DNA of 64,000 bases from G965227875 sp965227875 (GCA_965227875.1 OZ245783.1:2790001-2854000); one strand, 5' to 3'. Positions 35,604 to 44,546 are shown, counted from the first letter of the stretch. Program-made: numbers and translations. The notes: generated by a model from the sequence alone, not told the origin.

Positions 35604-36380
35604 ATGGATCCGAATATCGTCTTGAAACAGCTCCTCGTCTTCGCCCATCTGATCCTCTTCTCGATCGCGATCGCGGAGATCATGCGGGTTGACTGGAACC
35701 TGTTGAGGAAGAACTACATCGATCGCCGGGAACTCGAACTCACCGCCCGGAAGACGGTCTTTCTCCTGTCGGGCCTGTGGGTGACGGGACTGGCCCTGCT
35801 CTACATGAGCGTCGGCTTCGACGCCGCGAAACTGGCGGCGAATCCGAAGCTCGTCACGAAGGTTGCGGTGGTGGGCGTGCTCACCGCAAACGGAGCGCTT
35901 CTGCACTTCCTTGCCTTCCCGATCCTGCTCGGCCGGCGTGTGGTGGGCAGGTACGCCGCCCCGCTGGTGGCCGTCCTCGGCGCCGTGAGCTCCACGAGCT
36001 GGATCTTCGCCGGATTTGTCGGGGCGGCCCGCGCGGTGGCGCCGCACATGAGCCTCCACATGTTCATCGGGCTCTACGTGCTGTGCCTTGCCGTGGCCCT
36101 GTTCACAGCACTTGTCTTCACGGTCGGCCATGTCAGGCGGCTGCTCGACGGCGCCAATGCCGGCCTGCGGTCGGCCGGAATCGCCGAGACGTTGAACCAG
36201 ATCCGGATCGCGCTCGGGAACGGCGCAGTGGAGGATCGGGCCTCCTTCGTGCGTGATGACTGGCCGGACCGCCGGGGGGCTCTCCCTGAAGGCCTTGAGC
36301 CGCTCGCCAGGGTTGAAACGGCGACACCGGGCAAGTCGGCGAGGCGCCGGCCCCGCCAGTTTGCGGCGCTCATGAGATAG
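35604..36380 (+). CDS. Inner-membrane protein of unknown function
   Basis: The 258-residue protein starts at MDPNIVLKQLL, with AAAGG upstream; an earlier in-frame start at 35550 would overlap the giant gene's stop. It has about five hydrophobic helices (LLVFAHLILFSIAIAEIM; TVFLLSGLWVTGLALLYM; VAVVGVLTANGALLHFLAFPILL; LVAVLGAVSSTSWIFAGFVGAA; LYVLCLAVALFTALVFTV, each given in part) and a basic C-terminal tail. I cannot assign a family. It lies 50 bases after the giant gene on the same strand, so co-transcription is possible. The conserved His pairs and small residues in the helices hint at a small-molecule or heme-binding membrane protein, which is speculation. Confidence 0.75.
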   Translation: MDPNIVLKQLLVFAHLILFSIAIAEIMRVDWNLLRKNYIDRRELELTARKTVFLLSGLWVTGLALLYMSVGFDAAKLAANPKLVTKVAVVGVLTANGALLHFLAFPILLGRRVVGRYAAPLVAVLGAVSSTSWIFAGFVGAARAVAPHMSLHMFIGLYVLCLAVALFTALVFTVGHVRRLLDGANAGLRSAGIAETLNQIRIALGNGAVEDRASFVRDDWPDRRGALPEGLEPLARVETATPGKSARRRPRQFAALMR

Positions 36381-36430
36381 GACCGGTTTCCTCTCGCAGC
36401 CGTTCTGCGGCTCTCGGACTGGCTGGCGTC

Positions 36431-38179
36431 CTATGCTTCCTCGCCAGCGAGGGCCCGGCGCAGGGGATCGAGGTGCTTGTCATAGGCCCGCCAGCGCTGG
36501 ACCGACGAGGTGTATACCTTCTGGCGCACCTGCCAGACACTGGCCGTCGCCACGGCGCGCCTGTTCTCGTAGAAGCGCAGGCAGGCATCGTCCCAGTCGA
36601 GGCCGACGAAGTCGATCAGCTTGCGGCTCATGGCCTCCTGGTCGGCGACCATTTCCTCGTACTGGACATCCATGATCTCGACGGGCAGCACTGCGTGCCA
36701 GTGTTCCATCAGCTTGAGATAGTGCCGGTAGTAGAAGCCGATATCCTCGAGTCTGTGCCAGAACGGAAAATTGCTCTTGCTCGAGAAGTTCTGGAAGAGG
36801 CAGGAGATGCCCGTGTCCAGCGGATCGCGTTTGCAATGAATGATGCGGGCCCTGGGGAAAAGGATCGCGATCATCCCCAGGTGGTAGAAATTGAAGACGT
36901 ACTTGTCGGTGATGCGGACCGCGTCTTCCCGTCCCTGGGCGCGCAATACCTTCAGGTAGTCACCGGAGAGGTTGGCGATGGCATCGCGTCCGATCAGGCT
37001 CACGTCCCGCGGATAGGACAGATCAGCGTTCCTGGTTCCCTGCATCATGCTGAGCATCTGATCGAGCTTGCCGAGCTCGCCGGCCCCGGCAACCAGCGGA
37101 TGGCTCGATATGATCTGCTCGGTCAGCGTGGTGCCGGACCGCGGCATGCCCACGATGAACACCGGCTGTTCGGTGTCATCGCCAGCCCCGTCATGATGCG
37201 CGAACACCTCCGGCGTGAAGGAGTTCACCTGCGCATTGAACCATTCAAGGTACATGTCGCGATCGAACGGGTGTTCCTTCGCTTCGATGGCGTTCGCCGC
37301 GACGTACTGTTCGAAGGACTTGTCGTAGTTCTTCAGCCGCTGGTGGATCTTTCCGCCCGTATAGAGGTATTGCTTGCGTTGCACGTCGGTGAGTTCTTCG
37401 GAGGCGAGCACCTCGTCGAGGCGTTCGACGATATTGGCCTGTTCTTCCGACGGAGCGTCGCCCATGGACGCGAGGCGCAGGTGGACTTCGAATTTCTCGG
37501 GCTCGATCTCCAGGACCTTCGTATAGCACTCGCGCGCCAGTCCGAACTCGCCCTGGACCTCGTACTGGTGGCCGAGCTCGAAGTTCGCCGTTACGTGATC
37601 CGGTTCGATCGCGAGAGCGGCCTTGAAGCTCGCCATGGCCGCGGCACTGTCGCCGGCGCCGAACTGGGCACGGCCACGGAAGATGTGAAGATCGGGGTTG
37701 TAGGGATCGGCCTCGAGCGCCTTCCGGTAGGCTTCCGCCGCGGCATCGAAGAGGCTCATCCTGCCGAGACAGTGGCCGAGCGCCCGCAGGAACTTGGGAT
37801 TGCTGGGTTCGAGTTCGGCCGCTTTCATCAGGTGCGGAAAGGCGTCCCGCGCGGTCGCGGTCAACTCGAACAGGTGCCCGATGACATAGTGGGCCATGCC
37901 TCTTTCGGGGACCATTTCGGCGATCCTGCCGAACGTCTTGAGGGCGGCGCCGTATCGCCCGGCCTTGATCTCCTGATCGCCCTTGCGCCATAGCGCATCC
38001 GCAGCCGCGGTCGCATCGTCCTGCACGGTTTGCGACCCGTTGCCCTGCTTGCGTTTCATGCGCTCCAGCTTTCGGCGCGCCTTGCGTCCTGTCAGGACGG
38101 GGGCATTGGGATTCAACTGTCGGGCAAGGCTCATGACGGATACCAGTTCTTCGGAAATGACGTGATCCGCGAAGTGCAT
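36431..38179 (-). CDS. TPR-repeat sulfotransferase
   Basis: The 582-residue protein has a basic N terminus (GRKARRKLERMKRKQ), four to five tetratricopeptide repeats at about residues 60-300 (AAALADPYNPDLHIF-type helices), and a C-terminal sulfotransferase domain from about 338. The PAPS 5'-phosphosulfate loop is VGMPRSGTTLTEQ at 343-355, and the 3'-phosphate region is RARIIHCKRDPLDTGISC. This is the architecture of bacterial TPR-sulfotransferases related to protein tyrosine sulfotransferases. It transfers sulfate from PAPS to a protein or glycan acceptor. It converges on the membrane-protein gene and has a CtrA-like box just before its start. Its position beside a type I secretion locus resembles raxST, so the acceptor may be a secreted protein; that is inference. 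Confidence 0.9.
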   Translation of the reverse strand: MHFADHVISEELVSVMSLARQLNPNAPVLTGRKARRKLERMKRKQGNGSQTVQDDATAAADALWRKGDQEIKAGRYGAALKTFGRIAEMVPERGMAHYVIGHLFELTATARDAFPHLMKAAELEPSNPKFLRALGHCLGRMSLFDAAAEAYRKALEADPYNPDLHIFRGRAQFGAGDSAAAMASFKAALAIEPDHVTANFELGHQYEVQGEFGLARECYTKVLEIEPEKFEVHLRLASMGDAPSEEQANIVERLDEVLASEELTDVQRKQYLYTGGKIHQRLKNYDKSFEQYVAANAIEAKEHPFDRDMYLEWFNAQVNSFTPEVFAHHDGAGDDTEQPVFIVGMPRSGTTLTEQIISSHPLVAGAGELGKLDQMLSMMQGTRNADLSYPRDVSLIGRDAIANLSGDYLKVLRAQGREDAVRITDKYVFNFYHLGMIAILFPRARIIHCKRDPLDTGISCLFQNFSSKSNFPFWHRLEDIGFYYRHYLKLMEHWHAVLPVEIMDVQYEEMVADQEAMSRKLIDFVGLDWDDACLRFYENRRAVATASVWQVRQKVYTSSVQRWRAYDKHLDPLRRALAGEEA

Positions 38180-38187
38180 CCCAATTC

Positions 38188-38206
38188 GATTAACTTTGCG
38201 TTAATC
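38188..38206 (-). promoter_or_regulatory. CtrA-like box upstream of the sulfotransferase gene
   Basis: GATTAACTTTGCGTTAATC is a 19-base perfect inverted repeat (7-base arms) and contains TTAA-N7-TTAA, the core of the alphaproteobacterial CtrA recognition site. It ends 8 bases before the sulfotransferase start codon. TTAA tetramers are rare in this GC-rich sequence, so the match is unlikely to be trivial. Confidence 0.55.
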
Positions 38207-38325
38207 ATGATGAAACTTCCCGTTTTTCATCGGTACCGGAAAGCGTTGCGGATGCGGATGGCTTGCCAGACCCCGGCTCGGATCGTTTAATGACGGATCG
38301 GGTACACGTCTGAACGGGGGACGTC

Positions 38326-38712
38326 ATGTGTGCCATGCGTCTTGGCGACGATACGCTGAAGGAACTGGAACAGATCTGCGAACGGCGCGTTTTCGGCCGG
38401 GGGGAGACGATCACCGTCAAAGGCGAAAAGCATGAAAGCATGTTTTTCCTCCTGTCCGGCTGGGTGGAGATCCGGTTCCTCGATGACCGGAGCGAAGCCT
38501 GCAGCCTTCGCGTGGGTGAGCGGTCTGTGCTTGGAGAGATGGGCTATCTTTCCGGAGAAAATGCGGTTGCGACCGCGGTGGTTGTGAGCCCGGTCACCGC
38601 GCTCGAACTCGATCGCGGCGCCATGGACACGCTGGCGTCGAGAAATCCGCAGGCCGCCGAGGAATTGTCGCGATATCTGGCGGACACGATCGACGACCGT
38701 CTCAGGTCCTGA
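38326..38712 (+). CDS. Stand-alone cyclic-nucleotide-binding domain protein
   Basis: The 128-residue protein is a single cNMP-binding beta-roll, with FGRGETITVKGEKHESMFFL and the phosphate-binding-cassette region RSVLGEMGYLSGENAVATAV, where an arginine that usually contacts the cyclic phosphate is replaced within NAVAT. It lacks the C-terminal helix-turn-helix of Crp/Fnr proteins, so it is not a DNA-binding regulator by itself. GGGGGAC precedes the ATG. It lies 12 bases upstream of the flavin oxidoreductase gene and probably shares its transcript. It may sense cyclic nucleotide or simply be a structural beta-roll. A CHASE2 cyclase is encoded at 60533. Confidence 0.85.
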   Translation: MCAMRLGDDTLKELEQICERRVFGRGETITVKGEKHESMFFLLSGWVEIRFLDDRSEACSLRVGERSVLGEMGYLSGENAVATAVVVSPVTALELDRGAMDTLASRNPQAAEELSRYLADTIDDRLRS

Positions 38713-38724
38713 CCTGAGCGCGCG

Positions 38725-40767
38725 ATGTCGGCCTGCGCCTCCCTTTTCCAGCCGCTCCGCATCAAGGGGCTGACGATCCGCAACCGGTTCCTGTCGACCA
38801 GCCACGCCCCGGCCTATGCCGTCAACGGAGAGATCAACGAGCGTTATGTCCACTATCACGCCGAGAAGGCGAAAGGCGGTGTGGGCCTGACCCAGTTCGG
38901 CGGGGCAACGACGGTGACGCCGGAAAACTCGTTCTATTACGGCCAGGTGAACGGGGCCACGGACCGTGTCATCCCGGGATATCGCCGGATGGCGGCGGCC
39001 GTGCACGAACATGGCGCGGCCTGCACTGTCCAGTTGACCCATGGCGGGCGGCGCGAACGCTGGGACATCGCCAACTGGCTGCCTGCATTTTCCGCGTCCT
39101 GCCGGCGCGAACCCGTGCACGGCTCCTTCCCGGTGGTCATGGAGCGGCAGGACATGGCGCGTGTCACGGCCGGTTTCGCGGCAGCGGCGCGACGCGCGCG
39201 CGAAGGCGATGTGGACGGTGTGGAGATTTCCTGTCAGGCCGGCACGCTCATCGAACAGTTCTGGTCGCCGGCCATGAACTTTCGTGACGACGGCTATGGC
39301 GGGTCGCTCGCCAACCGGATGCGGCTCGGTCTGGAAGTCCTCGAGGCCGTGCGCCTCGCGGTGGGGGACGACTATGTGGTCGGGATCCGCATGCCCGGCG
39401 ACGAGATGCTCGCGGGCGGCCTCTCGCAGGACGACTGCGTGGAGATCGCCCGCACCTATGCCGCATCCGGACTGATCGACTTCATCAGTGTCGTCGGCGG
39501 ACAGGCGTCGACCTACCGGGACGAGGCCAAGATCTGGCCGACCATGTGGGTGCCGTCCGCGGCCTATCTCGACCTGGCGAAGGCCGTGCGTGAAGCTGTC
39601 TCCGTGAGCATCTTTCATGCCACACGCATCACCGATGCCGCGACTGCGGACCACGCGGTCCGGGAGGGTTTCGTGGACATGGTCGGTATGACGCGCACGA
39701 TGATCGCCGATCCGCACTACGTCGCGAAACTCGCGGACGGACGAGAGGCCGAAATCCGGCCCTGCGTTGGCGCGGGCTACTGCGTCGACCGCGTGATCAC
39801 CGGTCACGACGCGTGTTGCATGCATAACGTGGCCACCGGGCGGGAAGAGCACATCCCGCACGTTGTCGGCCGGTCCGGCGGGCCGGCGAAGACGGTGGTG
39901 GTCGTGGGCGGCGGCCCGGCCGGCATGGAAGCCGCACGGGTGTCGGCCTGCCGGGGGCACCGGGTCGTCCTGCTCGAAGCGTCCGGCCGCCTGGGCGGTC
40001 AACTGGTTCTTGCCGCTCGCGCGACCTGGCGGGGCGGGCTGAGCGGCATCCACACCTGGCTCGCGGAAGAACTCGAGCGCCTTGGTGTCGAGATCAGGCT
40101 GAATTGCCTGGCGGAAGCAGAGGATGTCTGCGCACTCGAACCCGATGTCGTGGTCGTCGCGACCGGCGGCATCCCGAACACCGGCCACTTCGAGGGCGGG
40201 GATCTCGCCTGCACGACATGGGACATCCTGTCGGGCGCACGGCAGCCGGGCCGGGAGGTGCTGCTGTTCGATGAGAGCGGCGGTCATCCCGGACTGTCCT
40301 GTGCGGAATCCCTGGCCGCCGCCGGGGCCAGGGTGCACATGCTCACGCCCGACCGTTATCCCGGCCGTGAACTGGGCGGCACCAACGTGGGCGCGCACAT
40401 GAGCGAGATCTACGGTCTCGGCGTCTCGGTGGTCCCCGACTCACGGCTGGTCGCGGTTTCGCGCGCGGACAACCGTCTCCGGGCCGTCGCCGAGAACGTC
40501 TATAGCGGGGCGCGGTGCGAATACGTCGTCGACCAGGTCGTGGGCGAGTGTGGCACCATCGCCAATGACGATCTCTACCGGCAACTCAGGCCGCTCTCGC
40601 GCAATGACGGAGAAACCGATTTCGAGGCGCTTTCGGCCTTCGCGCCCCAGGCCATCGATCATGATCCTGCGCGGGCGTTCTTTCTCTACCGTGTCGGCGA
40701 TGCGTGGGCCTGCCGCAACGCCCATGCCGCCATGCTCGATGCCATGCGGATCTGCAAGGACCTCTAG
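38725..40767 (+). CDS. Old Yellow Enzyme-type FMN/FAD oxidoreductase (2,4-dienoyl-CoA reductase/TMADH family)
   Basis: This 680-residue two-domain enzyme has an FMN TIM barrel at 1 to about 370 (LFQPLRIKGLTIRNRFL, LTHGGRR, YGGSLANRMRLGLEVLEA) and an FAD/NAD(P) pyridine-nucleotide domain from about 390 (VVVVGGGPAGMEAARVSA; VVVVATGG). The Fe-S loop between them has Cys in CVGAGYC (C-x5-C) followed by DACCMHN, not the CxxC arrangement of trimethylamine dehydrogenase. This variant is seen in amine- and betaine-demethylase-like members such as N-methylproline demethylase. It follows the cNMP-binding gene closely and converges on the enolase-superfamily gene. A demethylase or enoate reductase role is likely; the substrate is unknown. 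Confidence 0.92.
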   Translation: MSACASLFQPLRIKGLTIRNRFLSTSHAPAYAVNGEINERYVHYHAEKAKGGVGLTQFGGATTVTPENSFYYGQVNGATDRVIPGYRRMAAAVHEHGAACTVQLTHGGRRERWDIANWLPAFSASCRREPVHGSFPVVMERQDMARVTAGFAAAARRAREGDVDGVEISCQAGTLIEQFWSPAMNFRDDGYGGSLANRMRLGLEVLEAVRLAVGDDYVVGIRMPGDEMLAGGLSQDDCVEIARTYAASGLIDFISVVGGQASTYRDEAKIWPTMWVPSAAYLDLAKAVREAVSVSIFHATRITDAATADHAVREGFVDMVGMTRTMIADPHYVAKLADGREAEIRPCVGAGYCVDRVITGHDACCMHNVATGREEHIPHVVGRSGGPAKTVVVVGGGPAGMEAARVSACRGHRVVLLEASGRLGGQLVLAARATWRGGLSGIHTWLAEELERLGVEIRLNCLAEAEDVCALEPDVVVVATGGIPNTGHFEGGDLACTTWDILSGARQPGREVLLFDESGGHPGLSCAESLAAAGARVHMLTPDRYPGRELGGTNVGAHMSEIYGLGVSVVPDSRLVAVSRADNRLRAVAENVYSGARCEYVVDQVVGECGTIANDDLYRQLRPLSRNDGETDFEALSAFAPQAIDHDPARAFFLYRVGDAWACRNAHAAMLDAMRICKDL

Positions 40768-40779
40768 ATTTTCTGCGGA

Positions 40780-41892
40780 TCACTCGGCGCTGCTGATCCG
40801 GTACTGCGCTCTTTCGAGCCAGGCCGGGTCGATCTCCACGCCCCAGCCGGGCTCGTCCGTGACCGTCGCCTTGCCGTCGACGATCCCGTAGGGGTCGTTC
40901 AGGAAGAGCCCGTCCTGCCATGGGTAGTAGTCCGCGCCTTCGATGGAGAACTCGAGATACTTGCCCGCATTCGGAATGGCACGCAGCAGGTGCATGGTGA
41001 ACAGCGTCACGAGCGAGAGATTGGCGCAGTGGGGCGTGCAGGGAAGGCCCGCTTCCGCGCCCATCTTCGCGACGCGCAGGGTGCGCGAGAGCCCGCCCAG
41101 ATAGCACACATCGGGCTGGATGATGTCGACCGCCCGCATGTCGATCATGCGTCGCCATGTGGGAATGTCGCAATCCTGTTCGCCGCCGCTCACGTCGATG
41201 TCGAGCGCCTCCGCGACTTCCCTCGTCTGCTCGAGTTCCCAGTAGGGGCACGGTTCCTCGAAATGCCCGTACCCTTGGTCCTCGAGAAGCCGTCCCACCT
41301 CGATGGCGCGCCTGGGCGAGAAGCCGCTGTTGGCATCGGCGAGGATGGTGGCGTCGTCGCCCAGCGCGGCGCGCACCGCCGGGACGATCTCCTCGCTGCG
41401 CCCCGGCCATTCGTCCACGTCGCGCCCGCATTCCGCACCTACCCTGATCTTGAACGCATCGAAACCGTACCGGTCTCTCAACCGCGCCAGCCGGTTGCCC
41501 TCGTCGGCCGGCGTGATGTCGCGTTTCATGGAGGAGGCGTAGGCCCGCAAGGGGCCCGGCGTGCCGCCGATCAGGGCGCACACGGGTTTTCCCTGGCGCT
41601 TGGCCTCCAGGTCCCAGATCGCCGTGTCGACGCCGCCGATGGCGCGGCGGAGATAGGACCCCGGAAACTTGTGCTCGCGTTCGGTGATCCGGTCTCCCAG
41701 GTCGTCCAGGTCCGCGACGCCGGTGATCTCGCGCCCCAGCGCCCATGGTGCGACCTGTCGATGAAGGACGGTCGAGGTGATGTCCGAATTGTAGGTCGAG
41801 ACCTGGCCCCATCCCGACTCCCCGCTGTCCATGGTTACGCGGACGAAGCCGACGAACTCGGTGCTGAAGGTCTCGATGCTCATGATCTTCAT
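40780..41892 (-). CDS. Mandelate racemase-group enolase-superfamily enzyme
   Basis: This 370-residue enzyme shows metal ligands Asp186 (LADANSG), Glu212 (HFEEP) and Glu238 (GGEQD). Each is 26 residues from the next, exactly the spacing of Asp195/Glu221/Glu247 in mandelate racemase. Asp261 and His288 match the MR His-Asp catalytic dyad spacing of 27. The Lys motif is FKIRVG, a KxR rather than KxK. This places it in the MR group, whose members are racemases or acid-sugar dehydratases. It converges on the flavoenzyme gene, 12 bases apart. The substrate is probably a hydroxy acid or cyclic amino-acid betaine, but the sequence does not settle it. Confidence 0.92.
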   Translation of the reverse strand: MKIMSIETFSTEFVGFVRVTMDSGESGWGQVSTYNSDITSTVLHRQVAPWALGREITGVADLDDLGDRITEREHKFPGSYLRRAIGGVDTAIWDLEAKRQGKPVCALIGGTPGPLRAYASSMKRDITPADEGNRLARLRDRYGFDAFKIRVGAECGRDVDEWPGRSEEIVPAVRAALGDDATILADANSGFSPRRAIEVGRLLEDQGYGHFEEPCPYWELEQTREVAEALDIDVSGGEQDCDIPTWRRMIDMRAVDIIQPDVCYLGGLSRTLRVAKMGAEAGLPCTPHCANLSLVTLFTMHLLRAIPNAGKYLEFSIEGADYYPWQDGLFLNDPYGIVDGKATVTDEPGWGVEIDPAWLERAQYRISSAE

Positions 41893-42059
41893 GGTCGTAC
41901 AAGTCCCGTCAGGTCATTGCAGGGCGGAGGCTGCGCCCGGTAAATGCCGGACGCCGCCCTATCCTGCCATGATCCGGTCGTTTCTCGATGACCGTTCTCG
42001 ACATTGTCCACCACCTCCGGAACATCGGCAGTTCGCGGGCGGGACAATGCGGCTCGCCT

Positions 42060-42087
42060 TGCCCGGGAAGGGTCCCCGTCCCGGGCA
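42060..42087 (-). terminator. Hairpin at the end of the sulfur operon
   Basis: A perfect 9-bp stem (TGCCCGGGA / TCCCGGGCA) with a 10-base loop lies 20 bases beyond the peroxiredoxin stop on the minus strand. No T-run follows, so its role as terminator is probable but not shown. Confidence 0.45.
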
Positions 42088-42106
42088 TGGCGAAGTCTCC
42101 TGGACA

Positions 42107-42736
42107 TTATCCGATCTGCGTGTACCTGAGATAGCTGCGAACCTCGTCCCAGCCCTGGGGGAAGAGGTCCTTGGCCTCGTCGTTGCCGATCGACGGCGGG
42201 ATGATCACCTTGTCGCCCGGGCGCCAGTCGGCCGGGGTTGCCACCTTCGAGGCGTCTCCGGTCTGGAGCGCGTCGATGACCCGCAGGATCTCGTCGAAAT
42301 TGCGTCCCACAGCCATCGGGTAGGTCATGGTCAGGCGGATCTTCTTGTCCGGGTCGATGATGAACACCGAACGCACGGCGGCCGTTTCGCTCTCCGACGG
42401 GTGGATCATCCCGTAGAGCCTGGACACCACCAGGTCGGGATCGGCCACGATCGGAAACGTCAGGGTCGTCGACTGGGTGTCGTTGACGTCATCGATCCAC
42501 TTGCGGTGTACCTCGACCGAATCGGTCGACAGTCCGATCGGCTTCACGTTGCGCTTGGCGAATTCGGCATCGAGTTGCGCGGTGCGGCCCATCTCGGTCG
42601 TGCAGACCGGCGTGAAGTCGGCCGGGTGGGAAAAGAAGAATGCCCAGGACGAGCCGATGAACGCGTGAAAGTCGATGGGTCCGTTTGTCGTCTCCGCCCT
42701 GAAGTTGGGGGCGGTCTGTCCGATCAGCAATGACAT
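42107..42736 (-). CDS. 1-Cys peroxiredoxin (Prx6 type)
   Basis: The 209-residue protein is a peroxiredoxin with the peroxidatic motif FTPVCTTE (Cys45, Thr42). Cys45 is the only cysteine in the protein, so it has no resolving Cys. The long C-terminal arm (about residues 165-209) is typical of the Prx6 subgroup. It reduces hydrogen peroxide and organic hydroperoxides, relying on an external thiol or ascorbate. It is the last gene of the sulfane-sulfur operon, 12 bases after sulP. Peroxiredoxins recur in persulfide-handling operons, probably to remove peroxide or per-thiol oxidation products; this role here is inference. Confidence 0.95.
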   Translation of the reverse strand: MSLLIGQTAPNFRAETTNGPIDFHAFIGSSWAFFFSHPADFTPVCTTEMGRTAQLDAEFAKRNVKPIGLSTDSVEVHRKWIDDVNDTQSTTLTFPIVADPDLVVSRLYGMIHPSESETAAVRSVFIIDPDKKIRLTMTYPMAVGRNFDEILRVIDALQTGDASKVATPADWRPGDKVIIPPSIGNDEAKDLFPQGWDEVRSYLRYTQIG

Positions 42737-42748
42737 GGTTGTGACTCC

Positions 42749-44524
42749 TTATTCTTCTGTCGGGGAGGGGGGAACGGGAGAGGAAACGCCGTGCGGCGTC
42801 AGCGCCTGAATGGCGGCGTATTGGCTGAGATGGATCTCGCCGCTGAGCTCTCCGAGGAAGCGGGTGCGCATCAGGCGATCCTGGACAGGCCCCTTGACCT
42901 CGCTCAGGTGGAGGGTGACGCCGCTCGCGCCGAGACGCTCGTTTATCGCTTCCAGGGACTCCAGTGCACTCATGTCGATCGCATTGACGGCAGAACACAG
43001 CAGGATCACGTGCTTGAGCCCGGGACGCGTGGCGACCGCGTCGTAGATGTAGTCCTCCAGGAACCGCGCATTGGCGAAATAGAGGCTCTCGTCCACACGG
43101 ACCGTGAGAATGTCTTCGCGGGTGATGACCTTGTGGCGCCGGACATTGCGGAAGTGCTCTGTCCCCGGAACCAGCCCCACTTCGGCGACATGCGGGCGGG
43201 AGCTCTTGTAGAGATGGATCAGGATGGAAAGCAGGACGCCCGCCGTGACACCCGTCTCGACGCCGAACAGAAGCGTCGCGAGAATGGTCGCGGACACAGC
43301 GATGAAGTCCGCCTTCGAGTAGACCCACGTCCGGCGGAGGATCGAGAAGTCGACCAGCGAGAGGACGGCGACGATGATGGTCGCGGCGAGGGTCGCGGTC
43401 GGCAGGTACGCGATCAGGGGCGTGATGGTGAGAGAGGCTGCCGCGAGGCCGATCGCGGTGAAGGCGCCGGCAGCCGGTGTTGCCGCACCGGCATCGAAAT
43501 TGACCACAGAGCGCGCGAAACCGCCGGTGACCGGATATCCACCGGAGAACGCCGCACCGATATTGGCCGCGCCCAGCCCGATCAGTTCCTGGTCGGGGTC
43601 GATCCGCTGGCGCTTCTTCGCCGCGAGCGTCTGGGCCACCGAAACCGATTCGACGAATCCTATGACCGAAATCAGCGCCGCCGAACCCGCAAGGCTCGAC
43701 CAGAGCCCGGGAGAAAAGGAAGGCATGGTGAGCGGCGGAAGGCCCTGCGGGATTTCGCCGACGAGGTCGACCGCCCTGGCGCCCAGCCCGAAGCCCCAGG
43801 CAAGGAGCGTCGTGACGGCCACCGCGGCGACCGGTCCCGCCTTCGCGAGCACGTCGGCAAGTCGCGGCGCTAGGCCGAGGCCGGTCAGCAGGGGTTTCAG
43901 GCCCTTGCGCACCCAGAACAGGAAGCCCGCCGACCCGGCGCCGATCGCGAGCGTTATCGGATTGACGTCGCGGGCGTGCTCGACCAATGACGTGACGAGT
44001 TCAGGGAGAGTGTGGCCGGAGGCTTCGACGCCGAGAATGTGTTTCAGCTGGCTCGTGGCGATGAGTATGCCTGTGGCCGTGATGAAGCCGGCGATGACCG
44101 GATGCGAAAGAAAGTTCGCGAGAAACCCGAGCCGCAGGACCCCGAGCCCGACGAGAAAGAGACCCGACAGGAAGGCGAGGGTGATGGCCGCGGCGACATA
44201 GTCGGGCGATCCGCTTTCCGCGATCCGCCCCACGGCAGCCGCCGTCATCAGGGAAACCACGGCCACCGGCCCGACCGCGAGAGCCCTGCTCGTGCCGAAC
44301 ACGGCATAGAGCACGATTGGCACGATGGACGCATAGAGCCCCATTTCAGGCGGCAATCCGGCGAGCATCGCATAGGCCAGGGACTGGGGGATCAGCATGA
44401 TCGTGACGATCAGGGCCGCCACCATGTCCTGGCCGAGAACGTCGCCATTATAGTCCCGGCCCCAGTCGAGGACCGGCAGGTACCTGGCCGCGCCTTTCGG
44501 GCGTACTGATCTGTTGGGATTCAT
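42749..44524 (-). CDS. SulP-family anion transporter with STAS domain
   Basis: This 591-residue protein has about 10-14 hydrophobic segments (LIVTIMLIPQSLAYAMLAG, the SulP signature near the N terminus; PSFSPGLWSSLAGSAALISV). A C-terminal STAS domain begins at about residue 450 (VDESLYFANARFLEDYIY; AVNAIDMSALESLEAINERL). SulP proteins carry sulfate, bicarbonate or other anions. Its place in an operon for persulfide oxidation makes export or exchange of sulfate, sulfite or thiosulfate plausible. It starts 61 bases after the DUF442-SQR gene, and that gap contains a strong hairpin. Confidence 0.95.
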   Translation of the reverse strand: MNPNRSVRPKGAARYLPVLDWGRDYNGDVLGQDMVAALIVTIMLIPQSLAYAMLAGLPPEMGLYASIVPIVLYAVFGTSRALAVGPVAVVSLMTAAAVGRIAESGSPDYVAAAITLAFLSGLFLVGLGVLRLGFLANFLSHPVIAGFITATGILIATSQLKHILGVEASGHTLPELVTSLVEHARDVNPITLAIGAGSAGFLFWVRKGLKPLLTGLGLAPRLADVLAKAGPVAAVAVTTLLAWGFGLGARAVDLVGEIPQGLPPLTMPSFSPGLWSSLAGSAALISVIGFVESVSVAQTLAAKKRQRIDPDQELIGLGAANIGAAFSGGYPVTGGFARSVVNFDAGAATPAAGAFTAIGLAAASLTITPLIAYLPTATLAATIIVAVLSLVDFSILRRTWVYSKADFIAVSATILATLLFGVETGVTAGVLLSILIHLYKSSRPHVAEVGLVPGTEHFRNVRRHKVITREDILTVRVDESLYFANARFLEDYIYDAVATRPGLKHVILLCSAVNAIDMSALESLEAINERLGASGVTLHLSEVKGPVQDRLMRTRFLGELSGEIHLSQYAAIQALTPHGVSSPVPPSPTEE

Positions 44525-44546
44525 CGCTGGAGCGTTTCGATTGAGG

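Noticed and set aside
38326..38712. Crp-family transcription regulator
   Set aside because: The protein ends after the beta-roll and helix; there is no helix-turn-helix.
42060..42087. A small RNA or riboswitch after the peroxiredoxin gene
   Set aside because: Only a simple GC-rich hairpin is visible, best explained as the end of the operon.
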